Below, piece after piece: positions 44,914-54,389 of a stretch of 64,000 nucleotides of DNA. Below the pieces are notes generated by a model. The model searched no databases. It was not told the DNA's origin and saw nothing but the letters and a program-made list of their open reading frames with translations. Within the stretch, counting starts at the first letter, position 1, and each line of letters begins with the position of its first letter. A program made the translations under genes and the position numbers. Origin of the DNA: Synoicihabitans lomoniglobus (GTDB lineage Bacteria; Verrucomicrobiota; Verrucomicrobiia; Opitutales; Opitutaceae); NCBI RefSeq assembly GCF_029023725.1, contig NZ_CP119075.1:491501-555500 (forward strand). Reading direction: 5' to 3'.

Positions 44914-45453
44914 ATGCGTCATAAAATGCACCGCCAGTCTCTTGGCGTCACCCGCGAACATCGTGCGGCCATGCTGGCCAACATGTCCGTTTCCTTGATC
45001 ACCCACGGGCGGATCAAAACCACCATCACCAAGGCCAAGGCCCTGCGTCCCTTCATCGAGAAGATCGTGACCAAGGCCAAACGCGCTCACGCCAAAACCG
45101 AGCCCAAGGACAAGCTGCACCTCCGTCGTCTGGCCATGGCCGACGTGCGCGACATCGCCGCGATCGACCTGCTTTTCGATGAGAAGGTCACCGAATTCCT
45201 CAACCGTCCGGGTGGCTACACCCGCATCTACAAGCTCGGACCCCGTATCGGTGACGCGGCGGAGATGGCGTTGATCGAATTCGTCAAGGCCGACGATCCC
45301 GGTTACAAGAAGCCGAAGAAAAAGGGTGCCGCCAAAGCCAAGAAAGCCGCTGCCCCGGCTCCCGTCGAAGCGACTCCGGTGGAAGCAGAAGCTCCCGCCG
45401 AAGCGCCCGCCGCTGAAGTCGAGGCTCCGGCCCCGGCAGAGAAAAAGGACTGA
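44914..45453 (+). CDS. rplQ: 50S ribosomal protein L17 with C-terminal extension
   Basis: 179 residues; the core is about 120. MRHKMHRQSLGVTREHRAAMLANM and RPGGYTRIYKLGPRIGDAAEMALIEFV are conserved. The last 50 residues are an Ala/Pro/Glu/Lys tail that is probably disordered. It ends the alpha operon, and a strong terminator follows. Confidence 0.98.
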   Translation: MRHKMHRQSLGVTREHRAAMLANMSVSLITHGRIKTTITKAKALRPFIEKIVTKAKRAHAKTEPKDKLHLRRLAMADVRDIAAIDLLFDEKVTEFLNRPGGYTRIYKLGPRIGDAAEMALIEFVKADDPGYKKPKKKGAAKAKKAAAPAPVEATPVEAEAPAEAPAAEVEAPAPAEKKD

Positions 45454-45490
45454 GGTCCTTTCGTCTCCCACGCTCTTCATTCCTTTTGCA

Positions 45491-45523
45491 ACGCCGTTCC
45501 GCCTTCGCGGAACGGCGTTTTTC
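45491..45523 (+). terminator. Rho-independent terminator after rplQ
   Basis: A perfect 12-bp stem ACGCCGTTCCGC/GCGGAACGGCGT with loop CTTC, then TTTTC. It closes the ribosomal supercluster 37 nt after rplQ. Confidence 0.95.
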
Positions 45524-45616
45524 TTTGTCTCCGCAACACCGTCGGTCCGTTCTGATTCACCCCGACACGGACTGACTTGAGATCAACCGACAGGCCGGTT
45601 CACTTTCCCTTCGCCC

Positions 45617-45844
45617 ATGTTCGACCTGACCACCGCTTCCGTTGCCTTCTGTCTCGTTACGGCTGCGTTCTTTTTGGGACTGTGGATCTATTACGACCGG
45701 CGGGACCATGCGCGATTCGAAGCGGAGCGGCGCAAAACCATCTTTCATTGCATCCGGTGCGACCACGTTTATCCGGGCCGAGGGAAACTGCACGAGTCGT
45801 TGTGCCCGGAGTGCGGGCAAAAAAACGGTCGATTGCGTTTCTAA
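45617..45844 (+). CDS. Small membrane protein with zinc ribbon
   Basis: 75 residues. One N-terminal membrane helix (about residues 7-25, LTTASVAFCLVTAAFFLGLWIYY) is followed by a basic linker and a CxxC...CxxC pair (CIRC at about 45, CPEC at about 63) that should bind zinc. I do not recognise the family. It follows the rplQ terminator and precedes guaA by 67 bp; it may be a short conserved Opitutaceae protein of unknown role. Confidence 0.75.
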   Translation: MFDLTTASVAFCLVTAAFFLGLWIYYDRRDHARFEAERRKTIFHCIRCDHVYPGRGKLHESLCPECGQKNGRLRF

Positions 45845-45911
45845 CGACAAGATTTCGGGTCACACCGGTATCGCCTCTTGATTCCGGCACTCCGGATGCT
45901 TTTGGTCCTCT

Positions 45912-47450
45912 ATGGTTCAGACGATTGCTGTCCTCGATTTCGGTTCCCAATACACGCAAGTCATTGCGCGTCGTATTCGCGAGTGTGAGGTTTACTCGAA
46001 AATCTATCACTACACCACGACCGCGGAGGAGCTGAAGCGCGATGGCGTGGCCGGCATCATTTTGTCGGGTGGTCCCAGCAGCGTCTTTGACAAGGCTGCG
46101 CCGATTCCGGACAAAGCCTTGTTCGACCTCGGTGTCCCGGTGTTGGGCATCTGCTATGGCATCCAACTCATGGGCAAATTGCTCGGCGGCAAGGTCGCCA
46201 AGAGTAAGGAGCGCGAGTTTGGTCTCGGCACGTTGCAGATCCAGAAGCCCGGCCGCCTGTTTTATCGCCTGCCCAAAAAGCTCAAGGTGTGGAACTCTCA
46301 CGGTGACAAGATTACGGAACTGCCGCCCGGATTCGATGCCATCGGCACCACCGATAATTCCCCTTACGCGGTCATTGAGGACCGGAAGCGGGATTTCTAT
46401 GGCATCCAGTTTCATCCCGAGGTGTTTCATACCGAGCGCGGCACCGATGTCATTCGCAACTTCCTCCTGCGGGTTTGCAAAGTGGCGCAGGATTGGACGA
46501 CCGAAGATTACATCAAACAGGCCGTTAAAAAAATCCGCCAGACCGTGGGCAAATCCCGGGTCATTCTCGGTTTGTCGGGAGGGGTTGATTCATCCGTCGC
46601 CGCCGCGCTGATACACAAGGCGATCAAGAAGCAGCTCACCTGCGTTTTTGTCGACAATGGCCTGCTGCGCAAAGGTGAGCGCGAATCCGTCGAAGCCCTT
46701 TACGGCAAGCATTTCAAAATCGACCTGCGGGTGATCGATGCCCGCCAACTCTTTCTCCGCCGGCTCAAGGGCGTCGAGGATCCGGAGAAGAAACGCCGTA
46801 TCATCGGCCTGACGTTCATCGAGGTCTTCGAAAAGTCGCTGAAGAAGATTGGTCACGCCGACTTCCTCGCCCAAGGCACGCTCTATCCCGACGTGATCGA
46901 ATCGGTCGCGATCGGCAATAACCCCGCGTCTCTCATCAAAAGCCACCACAACGTTGGCGGGCTGCCGGAGCGCATGAAGCTCAAGCTGCTCGAACCGTTG
47001 CGCGAACTCTTCAAGGACGAGGTGCGCGCCGTGGGTGCCGCGCTCGGTCTGCCCCGCGAAGTGGTGTGGCGTCAGCCGTTCCCGGGCCCCGGTCTCGGCG
47101 TGCGCGTGCTGGGCGATATCACCAAAGCCAAACTCGATGTGCTCAAGGAGGCCGACGCCATTCTCATGGAGGAAATGAAGGACTCCGATTGGTATTGGAA
47201 AGTCTGGCAGTCCTTCTGCGTTTTTCTCCCGGTCAAGTCGGTCGGAGTCATCGGCGACGAGCGCAACTACGCCTGGGTCATCGCCATCCGGGTGGTCGAA
47301 AGTATCGACGCCATGACCGCCGATTGGACCAAGTTGCCCTACGATCTGCTGGCCCGCATTTCCAATCGTATCACCAACGAAGTGCGCGACGTTTCCCGGG
47401 TCGTGTTGGACATCAGCTCGAAACCCCCGGCGACCATCGAGTGGGAGTAA
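45912..47450 (+). CDS. guaA: GMP synthase (glutamine-hydrolysing)
   Basis: 512 residues, converting XMP, ATP and glutamine to GMP. The class I amidotransferase domain has Cys in [10 protein letters not shown] (about 80) and HPEVFHT; the ATP-pyrophosphatase domain begins [14 protein letters not shown] (P-loop, about 220). The C-terminal dimerisation domain ([17 protein letters not shown]) ends PPATIEWE. It is the terminal step of guanine nucleotide synthesis in the cytoplasm. Confidence 0.98.
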   Translation: MVQTIAVLDFGSQYTQVIARRIRECEVYSKIYHYTTTAEELKRDGVAGIILSGGPSSVFDKAAPIPDKALFDLGVPVLGICYGIQLMGKLLGGKVAKSKEREFGLGTLQIQKPGRLFYRLPKKLKVWNSHGDKITELPPGFDAIGTTDNSPYAVIEDRKRDFYGIQFHPEVFHTERGTDVIRNFLLRVCKVAQDWTTEDYIKQAVKKIRQTVGKSRVILGLSGGVDSSVAAALIHKAIKKQLTCVFVDNGLLRKGERESVEALYGKHFKIDLRVIDARQLFLRRLKGVEDPEKKRRIIGLTFIEVFEKSLKKIGHADFLAQGTLYPDVIESVAIGNNPASLIKSHHNVGGLPERMKLKLLEPLRELFKDEVRAVGAALGLPREVVWRQPFPGPGLGVRVLGDITKAKLDVLKEADAILMEEMKDSDWYWKVWQSFCVFLPVKSVGVIGDERNYAWVIAIRVVESIDAMTADWTKLPYDLLARISNRITNEVRDVSRVVLDISSKPPATIEWE

Positions 47451-47532
47451 GATTTACTCCTGAGCGATTGCCTTTGCAGCGGACTTGCGTTCGCGTGTTC
47501 TCCTCATCGATTGCCCCTTTTTGTAAGCGCCC

Positions 47533-48303
47533 ATGAAATCACTGCTACGTATCCTCCTTCCGATCATTGCGTTGTCTGCGCCCTTGGCTGCCGAAGCCGA
47601 TGCGATCATCGCCAAGGCGCGTTCCTACCTTGGCAGTGAGCAGGCCCTGCAGGCCGTGCGATCGGTTCACTACAAAGGCACGCTGACCTCCACCGTCGCT
47701 CCCGCCGACGTTGAGCCGCGCGTCGACGTGGCTTCGATCGAGATCATTTTTGCGAAACCGTATTTCCAAAAGATCATCATCAACCAAGCGGGAGATGCCG
47801 CCAACGAGGTGCCGGGTAAAATCGAGGTCACGGCGTTGGACGATTACGAAGCTTGGCAACGCATCGAGAACCCGCTGGATGCCAGCCAATGGCGTATGAC
47901 GCTTCTCGATACGGCTCAGATTCGCCGTCTGCGCGCCAACACGGCCGAGAACCTCGCGTTCTTCAGTGGCCGCGGCAGCACGGTGACCGACATGGGCGTG
48001 GTCAGCACCGATGACGGCAAGTTGCACAAGGTCGTCTATGATCATGGTTATGGCATTTCCTTCACGCGCTTTTTCGATCCCCAAACCGGTCGCCTGGTGA
48101 TCAGCCAGACTGACAACGGCGCCATAATCCGGGAGGAAGGCGAAAACCGCATCAGTGGCGTGCGGTTTCCCGGCGAAGTCACCACGATTTCCCAACGCCC
48201 GGATGGCGGGACGACCACGGTCAACGTGGTGTTTGACAGCGTGACGGTGAATGAGACGTTCCCGCCCACGGCCTTCCGCGTGCCTTCGGTGACCAACCCC
48301 TGA
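47533..48303 (+). CDS. Secreted protein of unknown function (LolA-like size)
   Basis: 256 residues. A signal peptide is present (MKSLLRILLPIIALSAPLAA, cleavage near AEA). The mature part is beta-rich, starting IIAKARSYLGSEQALQAVRSVHYKG, and ends SVTVNETFPPTAFRVP. The pattern resembles outer-membrane lipoprotein-sorting or LolA/YdhA-like beta barrels, but no motif is decisive. It lies between guaA and hisD on the same strand. Export to the periplasm is well supported; function is not. Confidence 0.6.
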   Translation: MKSLLRILLPIIALSAPLAAEADAIIAKARSYLGSEQALQAVRSVHYKGTLTSTVAPADVEPRVDVASIEIIFAKPYFQKIIINQAGDAANEVPGKIEVTALDDYEAWQRIENPLDASQWRMTLLDTAQIRRLRANTAENLAFFSGRGSTVTDMGVVSTDDGKLHKVVYDHGYGISFTRFFDPQTGRLVISQTDNGAIIREEGENRISGVRFPGEVTTISQRPDGGTTTVNVVFDSVTVNETFPPTAFRVPSVTNP

Positions 48304-48368
48304 GTTCAAGCGATTTTCCGTCTGGCCGGATTGACTCCCGGCCCGTAAGGCATGGTGCTTTTCCGCCC

Positions 48369-49667
48369 GTGCGTCTTCTTAACTACTCTTCCCCGTCATC
48401 CCGCCGCGCCCTTTCCGACTTCTGTCAGGAATCGGCGGTTCCTCCGGAAATTACCCAAAGTGTCGCCGCCATCCTCGCCGATGTGCGGGTTCGCGGTGAT
48501 GCCGCCGTCGTGGATTACGCGCGCAAGTTCGATGGTGTGACCATCAAGCCCGCCGGCTTCCGCGTGCGCCCCGCCTCACTGGCCGCCGCCGCCAAGCGCC
48601 TGCCAGCGGCGGAGATGAAAGCCATGAAGGCCGCCCTCGCCAACGTGAAGGCTTTCAACCGCCAAGGTATGCCGACCAACTGGACCGGAACCAACGCGCA
48701 CGGAGCCGAGGTGGGCGAACGCCACCATCCTATCCGTCGGGTGGGACTCTACGTGCCGGGTGGGGAAGTGCCGCTGGTTTCCACGGTCCTGATGACCGCG
48801 ACGCTCGCCAAGATCGCGGGTTGTCCCGAGATCGCCGTGTTCACGCCGTCGGATGCGAAAGGCAAAGTGGCCGACGGGTTGCTGGCGGCGCTCCACTTGA
48901 TCGGCATCACCGAAGTGTATCGCATCGGCGGCGTGCACGCCATTGGCGCCATGTCCTATGGGACCAAAACGATCCCGGCCGTGGATAAGGTTTTCGGTCC
49001 GGGCAACGCCTATACTTGCGAAGCCAAGCGCCAGGTGTTTGGCACGGTGGGGGTCGACAGTCTGCCCGGTCCCAGCGAAGTCATGGTGATCGCCGACGAC
49101 TCGGCCCGCGCCGATTTCGCCGCGGCCGATTTGCTGGCGCAGGCGGAGCATGGTTCGGGGCGTGAGAAGATTTACCTCGTCGGCACCTCGCGCGCGATCA
49201 TCGACGCGATCCAAGCCGAAGTCGCCCGACAATTGCCAACCTTGGGTCGCAATGAAAAGGCGGCGCGCGTCCTCGATGTGGGATTCCTCGGCTTGCAGGT
49301 GGCCTCCCTCGACGAGGCCATCGAGATTGCCAACTTTGTCGCGCCCGAACACTTGGAGTTACTCGTCAAACCCACCGCCGCGAAACGCCTGGTGCGTGAT
49401 ATCACGACGGCCGGCGCGATCATGATCGGCAACCTGACCCCTACCGCGTTGGGCGACTTCACCGCCGGACCGAGTCACGTCCTGCCCACGGGACGAGCGG
49501 GGCGATTTTTCAGCGGATTGCGCGTCGCCGATTTTTTACGGCGCACGAGCATCATTCGCTACGACCAGGATTCCATCCAAGCCGGTGCCAGGGTGGTGGC
49601 GGCGTTCGCGAGGATGGAGCGGCTCGACGCCCACGGGCGTTCGGCGACGATTCGCGTGGAGGACTAA
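48369..49667 (+). CDS. hisD: Histidinol dehydrogenase
   Basis: 432 residues with a GTG start. It oxidises L-histidinol to histidine in two NAD steps. Visible: PIRRVGLYVPGG, VDKVFGPGNAYTCEAKR, PGPSEVMVIADDSA, LAQAEHGSGRE (conserved Gln and His), AGAIMIGNLTPTALGDFTAGPSHVLPT. It opens a four-gene his run and abuts hisC (TAA then GTG). Confidence 0.98.
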   Translation: MRLLNYSSPSSRRALSDFCQESAVPPEITQSVAAILADVRVRGDAAVVDYARKFDGVTIKPAGFRVRPASLAAAAKRLPAAEMKAMKAALANVKAFNRQGMPTNWTGTNAHGAEVGERHHPIRRVGLYVPGGEVPLVSTVLMTATLAKIAGCPEIAVFTPSDAKGKVADGLLAALHLIGITEVYRIGGVHAIGAMSYGTKTIPAVDKVFGPGNAYTCEAKRQVFGTVGVDSLPGPSEVMVIADDSARADFAAADLLAQAEHGSGREKIYLVGTSRAIIDAIQAEVARQLPTLGRNEKAARVLDVGFLGLQVASLDEAIEIANFVAPEHLELLVKPTAAKRLVRDITTAGAIMIGNLTPTALGDFTAGPSHVLPTGRAGRFFSGLRVADFLRRTSIIRYDQDSIQAGARVVAAFARMERLDAHGRSATIRVED

Positions 49668-50768
49668 GTGAGCACGCCCTCTGATTTTGCCCGCCCGCAC
49701 GTGCCGGATCTGCACGCTTATACACCGGGGACGCAGCCCACGGACGGTTCGTGGATCAAGCTCAACACCAATGAGTGCCCGTATCCACCAAGTCCGCACG
49801 TAGCCGCCGCCATCGCGCGTGAAGTCGGCGCGGAAGGATCGTCGCTGCGGCTTTATCCCAGCCCCACCAGCGCGCCCTTGCGGACTCAGATCGCGAAACT
49901 GCATGGACTCACCCCCGCGCAGGTGATCGTGGGCAACGGCTCGGATGATATCCTGAATCTGTTGGTGAGGGTCTTCGGGGGGCCGACGGCACCGGCGGGA
50001 TTCACCCTCCCAAGTTACTCTTTGTATCCGGTGTTGGTGGCAATTCAGGACGGGGCCACCGCGGTGATCGAATTCGACCGTTCCATGCGCCTGCCGGTCG
50101 ACCGCATCGCGGCTTCCGGCGCGAAGGCATTTTTTCTGACCTCGCCCAACGCTCCCACCGGGGTCGGTTTTTCCAACGCCGAGATCAGTCGCGTGCTAAA
50201 CGCGTTCGACGGTATCCTTGTGGTGGATGAAGCCTACGCGCCCTTTGCCGAGGAAGACGCGATTCCGTTGCTGGCGGCACACCGCAATCTCGTGATCGTG
50301 CGCACGTTGTCCAAAGCACACGCCCTGGCGGGCATGCGGGTTGGCTACGCGTTGGCGGACCCCGAAACCATCGGCCTGCTCGATCGCGTGCGCGACAGCT
50401 ACAACGTCAATCGACTGTCCCAAGTCGCCGCGGCGGCCGCGCTGGCTGACACGCCCTATTACGATGCGATCATCGGTAAGATCAAACGCACGCGCGACAA
50501 TTGGGCGACGGAGTGGGCCGAGCGCGACTGGTTTGTCTACCGCTCCTCGGCCAACTTCCTGTTTGTGGAACCACGCAACGCCGCCGGAGAAGCGGGGGCC
50601 GACGTCGCGGCGGCACTGTTTGCGTGGTTCAAATCACGCAAAATTCTCGTCCGCGCCTTCCCGAGCCACGCCTTGACCGCGTCGTTTCTGCGAATCAGCG
50701 TCGGCACCGACGACGAGATGCTCGCCGTCGAAGAAGCAATTCAAGCATGGCTGACCAACGCACCGTAA
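49668..50768 (+). CDS. hisC: Histidinol-phosphate aminotransferase
   Basis: 366 residues, fold-type I PLP enzyme with a GTG start immediately after his[37 protein letters not shown] and [15 protein letters not shown] (PLP Lys in the SKxxxLAG motif) are present. It catalyses the transamination before HisB and HisD. The last 22 nt overlap hisB. Confidence 0.96.
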   Translation: MSTPSDFARPHVPDLHAYTPGTQPTDGSWIKLNTNECPYPPSPHVAAAIAREVGAEGSSLRLYPSPTSAPLRTQIAKLHGLTPAQVIVGNGSDDILNLLVRVFGGPTAPAGFTLPSYSLYPVLVAIQDGATAVIEFDRSMRLPVDRIAASGAKAFFLTSPNAPTGVGFSNAEISRVLNAFDGILVVDEAYAPFAEEDAIPLLAAHRNLVIVRTLSKAHALAGMRVGYALADPETIGLLDRVRDSYNVNRLSQVAAAAALADTPYYDAIIGKIKRTRDNWATEWAERDWFVYRSSANFLFVEPRNAAGEAGADVAAALFAWFKSRKILVRAFPSHALTASFLRISVGTDDEMLAVEEAIQAWLTNAP

Positions 50769-51343
50769 CCGTTTCTCGTAAAACCGCCGAAACCGCGATC
50801 GATCTCACGCTCGCCGTCGATGGCTCCGGCGTGGCCGACATCGCCACCGGCGTGCCGTTTTTCGACCACATGCTGACGCTGTTCGCGAAGCACGGTCTGT
50901 TTGACCTGACGGTGAAATGTGACGGCGACATCGACGTTGATTACCACCACACGGTCGAGGATGTGGGCCTCGTGCTCGGCGACGCGCTCAAGCAGGCGCT
51001 CGGTGACAAGAAGGGTATCCGTCGCTACGGTTTTTTCCTCCTGCCCATGGATGAGTCGCTGGCCCGCGTGGTCGTGGATATCGGCGGGCGCCCGCATCTG
51101 GTTTATTCGGCCGATGCGCCGACGATGTTCGTGCGCGATTTTAACATCATTCTGGTGAAGGAATTTTGCCGCGCCTTTAGCAATGCGCTCGGGGCCAATC
51201 TGCACATCGAACTGATCTACGGCGAAGAACCGCATCACGTGGCGGAAGCCATTTTCAAAGGCATGGCCCGCGCGCTCGACATCGCGACGTCGATCGATCC
51301 GCGCGCCGCCGACAGTCTGCCCTCGACCAAAGGTCTGATCTAA
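50747..51343 (+). CDS. hisB: Imidazoleglycerol-phosphate dehydratase
   Basis: 198 residues, the monofunctional dehydratase without the phosphatase domain. [30 protein letters not shown] (metal His/Glu) and [18 protein letters not shown] are conserved. The ATG at 50747 lies inside the end of hisC, giving [16 protein letters not shown], the usual N-terminus. Confidence 0.97.
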   Translation: MADQRTVTVSRKTAETAIDLTLAVDGSGVADIATGVPFFDHMLTLFAKHGLFDLTVKCDGDIDVDYHHTVEDVGLVLGDALKQALGDKKGIRRYGFFLLPMDESLARVVVDIGGRPHLVYSADAPTMFVRDFNIILVKEFCRAFSNALGANLHIELIYGEEPHHVAEAIFKGMARALDIATSIDPRAADSLPSTKGLI

Positions 51344-51351
51344 ATCGAAGC

Positions 51352-51407
51352 GCCTGCGAGCAGGCTGCCTACGTCTTTGGCAAGTGTAGGCCGCGAGCTT
51401 GCTCGCG
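51352..51407. repeat. Inverted pair of REP-like GTAG-headed hairpins (BIME-like)
   Basis: In the hisB-hisH gap, 51352-51372 read on the minus strand begins GTAGGCA then the hairpin GCCTGC/GCAGGC; 51386-51407 on the plus strand begins GTAGGC then CGCGAGC/GCTCGCG with a TT loop. Two REP-style units face each other, as in bacterial BIMEs mobilised by RAYT transposases. No RAYT gene is in this window. Confidence 0.6.
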
Positions 51408-51434
51408 CTCCTCAATCCGTTCTCCGTTTTTACC

Positions 51435-52076
51435 ATGTCCGCTTCCCTCATCGCTGTTATCGATAATGGTATTTGCAACCTGCGCAGCGTCACCAAGGCG
51501 CTGGAGTCCGTGGGGGCGCAACCACACGTGGTGCAGACTCCGGCGGAGCTCGATGCGAGCGGAGCGCATGGATTGGTTCTGCCGGGAGTCGGCGCGCTCC
51601 GTGATTGTGTGGCCTCATTGCGGGCGACCGGTTTGGCCGATTCGGTCCGGGAGTGGATCCGTGCGGACCGTCCGTTTCTGGGGGTGTGTCTCGGCATGCA
51701 GGCTCTGTTCGAGCGATCCGAGGAAGGTGACGGGGCGGTGGAAGGACTCGGTATTTTTGGCGGCGAAGTGAAACGCTTCCGGTTGCCGCGTGAGTTCAAG
51801 GTGCCGCACATGGGCTGGAATACGGTTCGTTTCGTGCAGACGGATTCCCCCCTGCGCGCCGAATTGGCCGTTGCAGGGGAGTCGTTTTATTTTGTGCACA
51901 GCTTTCACTGCGTGCCGACCGATCGCGATATCGTCCTCGCTGCGTGCGACTACGGCGGTCCGTTTACCGCCGCGGTGGGGCGGGGGCGCTGCTTTGCCAC
52001 TCAATTTCACCCCGAAAAAAGCCAAGCCAAGGGGCTGCAAATCTATCGCAATTTTGCGGCGGTGGCGGCGGCCTGA
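51435..52076 (+). CDS. hisH: Imidazole glycerol phosphate synthase glutaminase subunit
   Basis: 213 residues. The class I amidotransferase Cys is in GVCLGMQALFE (about 81), the catalytic His/Glu in ATQFHPEKSQ near the C-terminus, with IDNGICNLRSVTKAL at the start. HisH supplies ammonia to HisF. hisF and hisA are not in this window. The ATG at 51435 gives the family N-terminus MSASLIAVIDNG. Confidence 0.97.
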   Translation: MSASLIAVIDNGICNLRSVTKALESVGAQPHVVQTPAELDASGAHGLVLPGVGALRDCVASLRATGLADSVREWIRADRPFLGVCLGMQALFERSEEGDGAVEGLGIFGGEVKRFRLPREFKVPHMGWNTVRFVQTDSPLRAELAVAGESFYFVHSFHCVPTDRDIVLAACDYGGPFTAAVGRGRCFATQFHPEKSQAKGLQIYRNFAAVAAA

Positions 52077-52090
52077 GGCTCGATCAGGCC
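52070..52090 (+). terminator. Stem-loop over the hisH stop
   Basis: GGCCTGA/TCAGGCC with a 7-nt loop spans the hisH stop codon. A T-run is lacking, so termination is only suggested. Confidence 0.35.
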
Positions 52091-52209
52091 GGGCCTTGAT
52101 TCAGCGGGCTAACGTGAGGGAGTGATCGCTCTTATGTTACGCAATTGCTGCGCTTTGGACCGGTCTTTGCTTTGCAAGCTACCGTAATTTGCCTTTCTTT
52201 CCTCATCTT

Positions 52210-53496
52210 ATGTCAAAGACAGCGACCCTCAAGATAGACGACCAAGATCTCGAACTCCCCATTATTGTCGGATCGGAGGGCGAAAAAGCGGTCGATGTCC
52301 GCAAGCTTCGCGCCACCACCGGTTACATCACTTACGACGAAGGTTTCGGCAACACGGGGTCATGCCAGAGCGAGATCACCTACATTGACGGCGAGGTCGG
52401 AATCCTGCGCTACCGCGGTTACCCGATCGAACAACTCGCGGCGAAGTCCAACTTCATCGATGTTTCCTATCTGGTCATTTACGGTGAGCTCCCGACCCCG
52501 ACCCAGCGCAAAGAGTTTTCCCAACGCCTGACCAAGGAAGCGCCGATCCGCGAGGGGTTGGTGCGATTCATCCAGGGCTTCCCCCGCGACGCCCACCCCA
52601 TGGCGGTGTTGTCATCCAGCTTGAATGCGATGGGTGCCTACTACCCGCATATCGCATCGAATAATCACAAACGTGACCTGGAGCATTTCGACGAAGCCGC
52701 CGCCATCGCGTTGTCCAAAGTCCGCACCATCGCGGCGCACAGTTATCGCGTGGCCCGGGGACTCCCGCTGAACTACCCGAAACCCACGTTGGGTTATTCG
52801 GAGAACTTCCTGCACCTCATGTTCTCGGAGCCCTACAACGAGTATGTGCCCACGCCGGAAGTCGCGGCGGCGATCAATCTCTTCCTCTTGCTGCACGCCG
52901 AGCACGAGCAGAACTGCTCCACCTCGACCGTGCGCATGGTCGCCTCGGCCGGAGCCAACCTTTTTGCTTCAGCTTCGGCCGGCGTCAGCGCGCTCTGGGG
53001 CCCCCTCCATGGCGGCGCCAATCAAGCCGTTCTGGAGATGCTCGCGGCGATTCACGCCGACGGTGATGACGGTTCCAAGTTCATCGAAAATGCCAAGAAC
53101 GGCAAAGCCCGGCTCATGGGGTTTGGCCACCGCGTTTACAAGAACTACGATCCGCGCGCCAAGATCATCAAAGGCAGTTTCGACAAAGCCCTCGACAGCC
53201 TGGGTATCACGAACGATCCGTTCCTCGATATCGCGCGCAACCTCGAAGCCGCCGCGCTGAGCGATGATTACTTCATCTCGCGCAAACTTTACCCGAACGT
53301 CGATTTTTACTCCGGCCTCATCATGAATGCGCTGAAGATCCCGGTCGACATGTTCACCGTGATGTTCGCAATCGGCCGCATGCCGGGCTGGATCGCCCAG
53401 TGGCACGAGGTGGCGAAAAACCCGAAGTCCAAGATCAATCGTCCGCGCCAGATCTACGTGGGACCAACCCCGCGCGACGTGCCCGATGCCGTTTAA
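52210..53496 (+). CDS. gltA: Citrate synthase
   Basis: 428 residues, type II-like. It condenses acetyl-CoA and oxaloacetate. Catalytic His in [15 protein letters not shown] (about 273), second His in [15 protein letters not shown] (about 312) and Asp in [12 protein letters not shown] (about 367) are intact. The N-terminal barrel ([16 protein letters not shown]) marks the long bacterial form. The ATG at 52210 is chosen; a TTG upstream would add seven residues. No Shine-Dalgarno is seen; the leader is pyrimidine-rich. Confidence 0.98.
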   Translation: MSKTATLKIDDQDLELPIIVGSEGEKAVDVRKLRATTGYITYDEGFGNTGSCQSEITYIDGEVGILRYRGYPIEQLAAKSNFIDVSYLVIYGELPTPTQRKEFSQRLTKEAPIREGLVRFIQGFPRDAHPMAVLSSSLNAMGAYYPHIASNNHKRDLEHFDEAAAIALSKVRTIAAHSYRVARGLPLNYPKPTLGYSENFLHLMFSEPYNEYVPTPEVAAAINLFLLLHAEHEQNCSTSTVRMVASAGANLFASASAGVSALWGPLHGGANQAVLEMLAAIHADGDDGSKFIENAKNGKARLMGFGHRVYKNYDPRAKIIKGSFDKALDSLGITNDPFLDIARNLEAAALSDDYFISRKLYPNVDFYSGLIMNALKIPVDMFTVMFAIGRMPGWIAQWHEVAKNPKSKINRPRQIYVGPTPRDVPDAV

Positions 53497-54379
53497 GCGG
53501 TGGAGGCGATCGGTGGTGGGATTGAACCTGCTGGTCGCCACCCTGCTGTCCGCCGCATGGCGCGAGACAGACACCTCCGTCGGTTGGGTTGAAGCCGACG
53601 GGCCGGTCTGGCTCTACCGTTTTGACCGGGCGACGAGCCATCCATCGTTGGAGCCCCTCCGGATCCCGGAGGGCGTGAACCTCACGGCCGCAAGTTCGGC
53701 GAAAGGCCCCGGCGGCATAGGGTTCCAATGGGCGCAGATTAACGGGGTGGCGTATCCGTTGGTGGCGGGAGATTCAACTTCTCCCCACGGGACGCTTTCC
53801 TGGCGGGATCCGATGATTGAGCAGCTGCCTTCCGGCGGATTCATCATCAGGCAACGGATCGACTACCTACACCCTTCGGGCCGTTGCGACCTCGCCGAAT
53901 ATCGCGACCTGGTGATTTCCAAAGTGGGCGGTAACGGAAAATACACCATCGATTGGACCAGTCACTTTACCGCCGGCGCCGCCGGTGCCACGCTGGCGGA
54001 TACACCGGAACAAATAAGTGGGTTACGGCTGGCCCTCGCGGCGGTGTCTCCCGCGCCTGAATTCGTAAGTGGGGACGACGTGTTCGCTCCGATCACTGAC
54101 GGCCCGACGCTCACGCGCACACAAGGCGTGGGCACGATCATGTTTCCCACCCGCCGTCATCCCGGCAGTGTGGCCATGCTCGCCGATCCGCGGAGCACCA
54201 ACGGCCCGCAGGTGTGGATCGCGCAACCCCATGTTTTATCGGCGGCGTTATTGCACGACGGCCCCCGCCACTTGGAGCCCGGGGAGGTTTGGGAATTGAG
54301 CTACCGCATTGCGGTGCGGCCCAAGTATTGGGACCGCGACGACATGCAGTTGGAGCTGTTCCGCTGGCTGCAGCATTGA
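53486..54379 (+). CDS. DUF6807/PmoA-like protein, probably exported
   Basis: 297 residues. The N-terminus has a membrane or signal segment ([25 protein letters not shown]). The body resembles the DUF6807 (PmoA-like) family: an [16 protein letters not shown] opening and a [11 protein letters not shown] segment like the WKxINGxNYW of relatives. These are often linked to sugar or polyol catabolism genes in this group, but no such link is seen here. It overlaps gltA by 11 nt. Function is unknown. Confidence 0.6.
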   Translation: MPFKRWRRSVVGLNLLVATLLSAAWRETDTSVGWVEADGPVWLYRFDRATSHPSLEPLRIPEGVNLTAASSAKGPGGIGFQWAQINGVAYPLVAGDSTSPHGTLSWRDPMIEQLPSGGFIIRQRIDYLHPSGRCDLAEYRDLVISKVGGNGKYTIDWTSHFTAGAAGATLADTPEQISGLRLALAAVSPAPEFVSGDDVFAPITDGPTLTRTQGVGTIMFPTRRHPGSVAMLADPRSTNGPQVWIAQPHVLSAALLHDGPRHLEPGEVWELSYRIAVRPKYWDRDDMQLELFRWLQH

Positions 54380-54389
54380 TCCGCGGCGG

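Noticed and set aside
47451-47532. Possible riboswitch or terminator after guaA
   Set aside because: No stable hairpin with a T-run and no recognised purine or guanine aptamer pattern was found.
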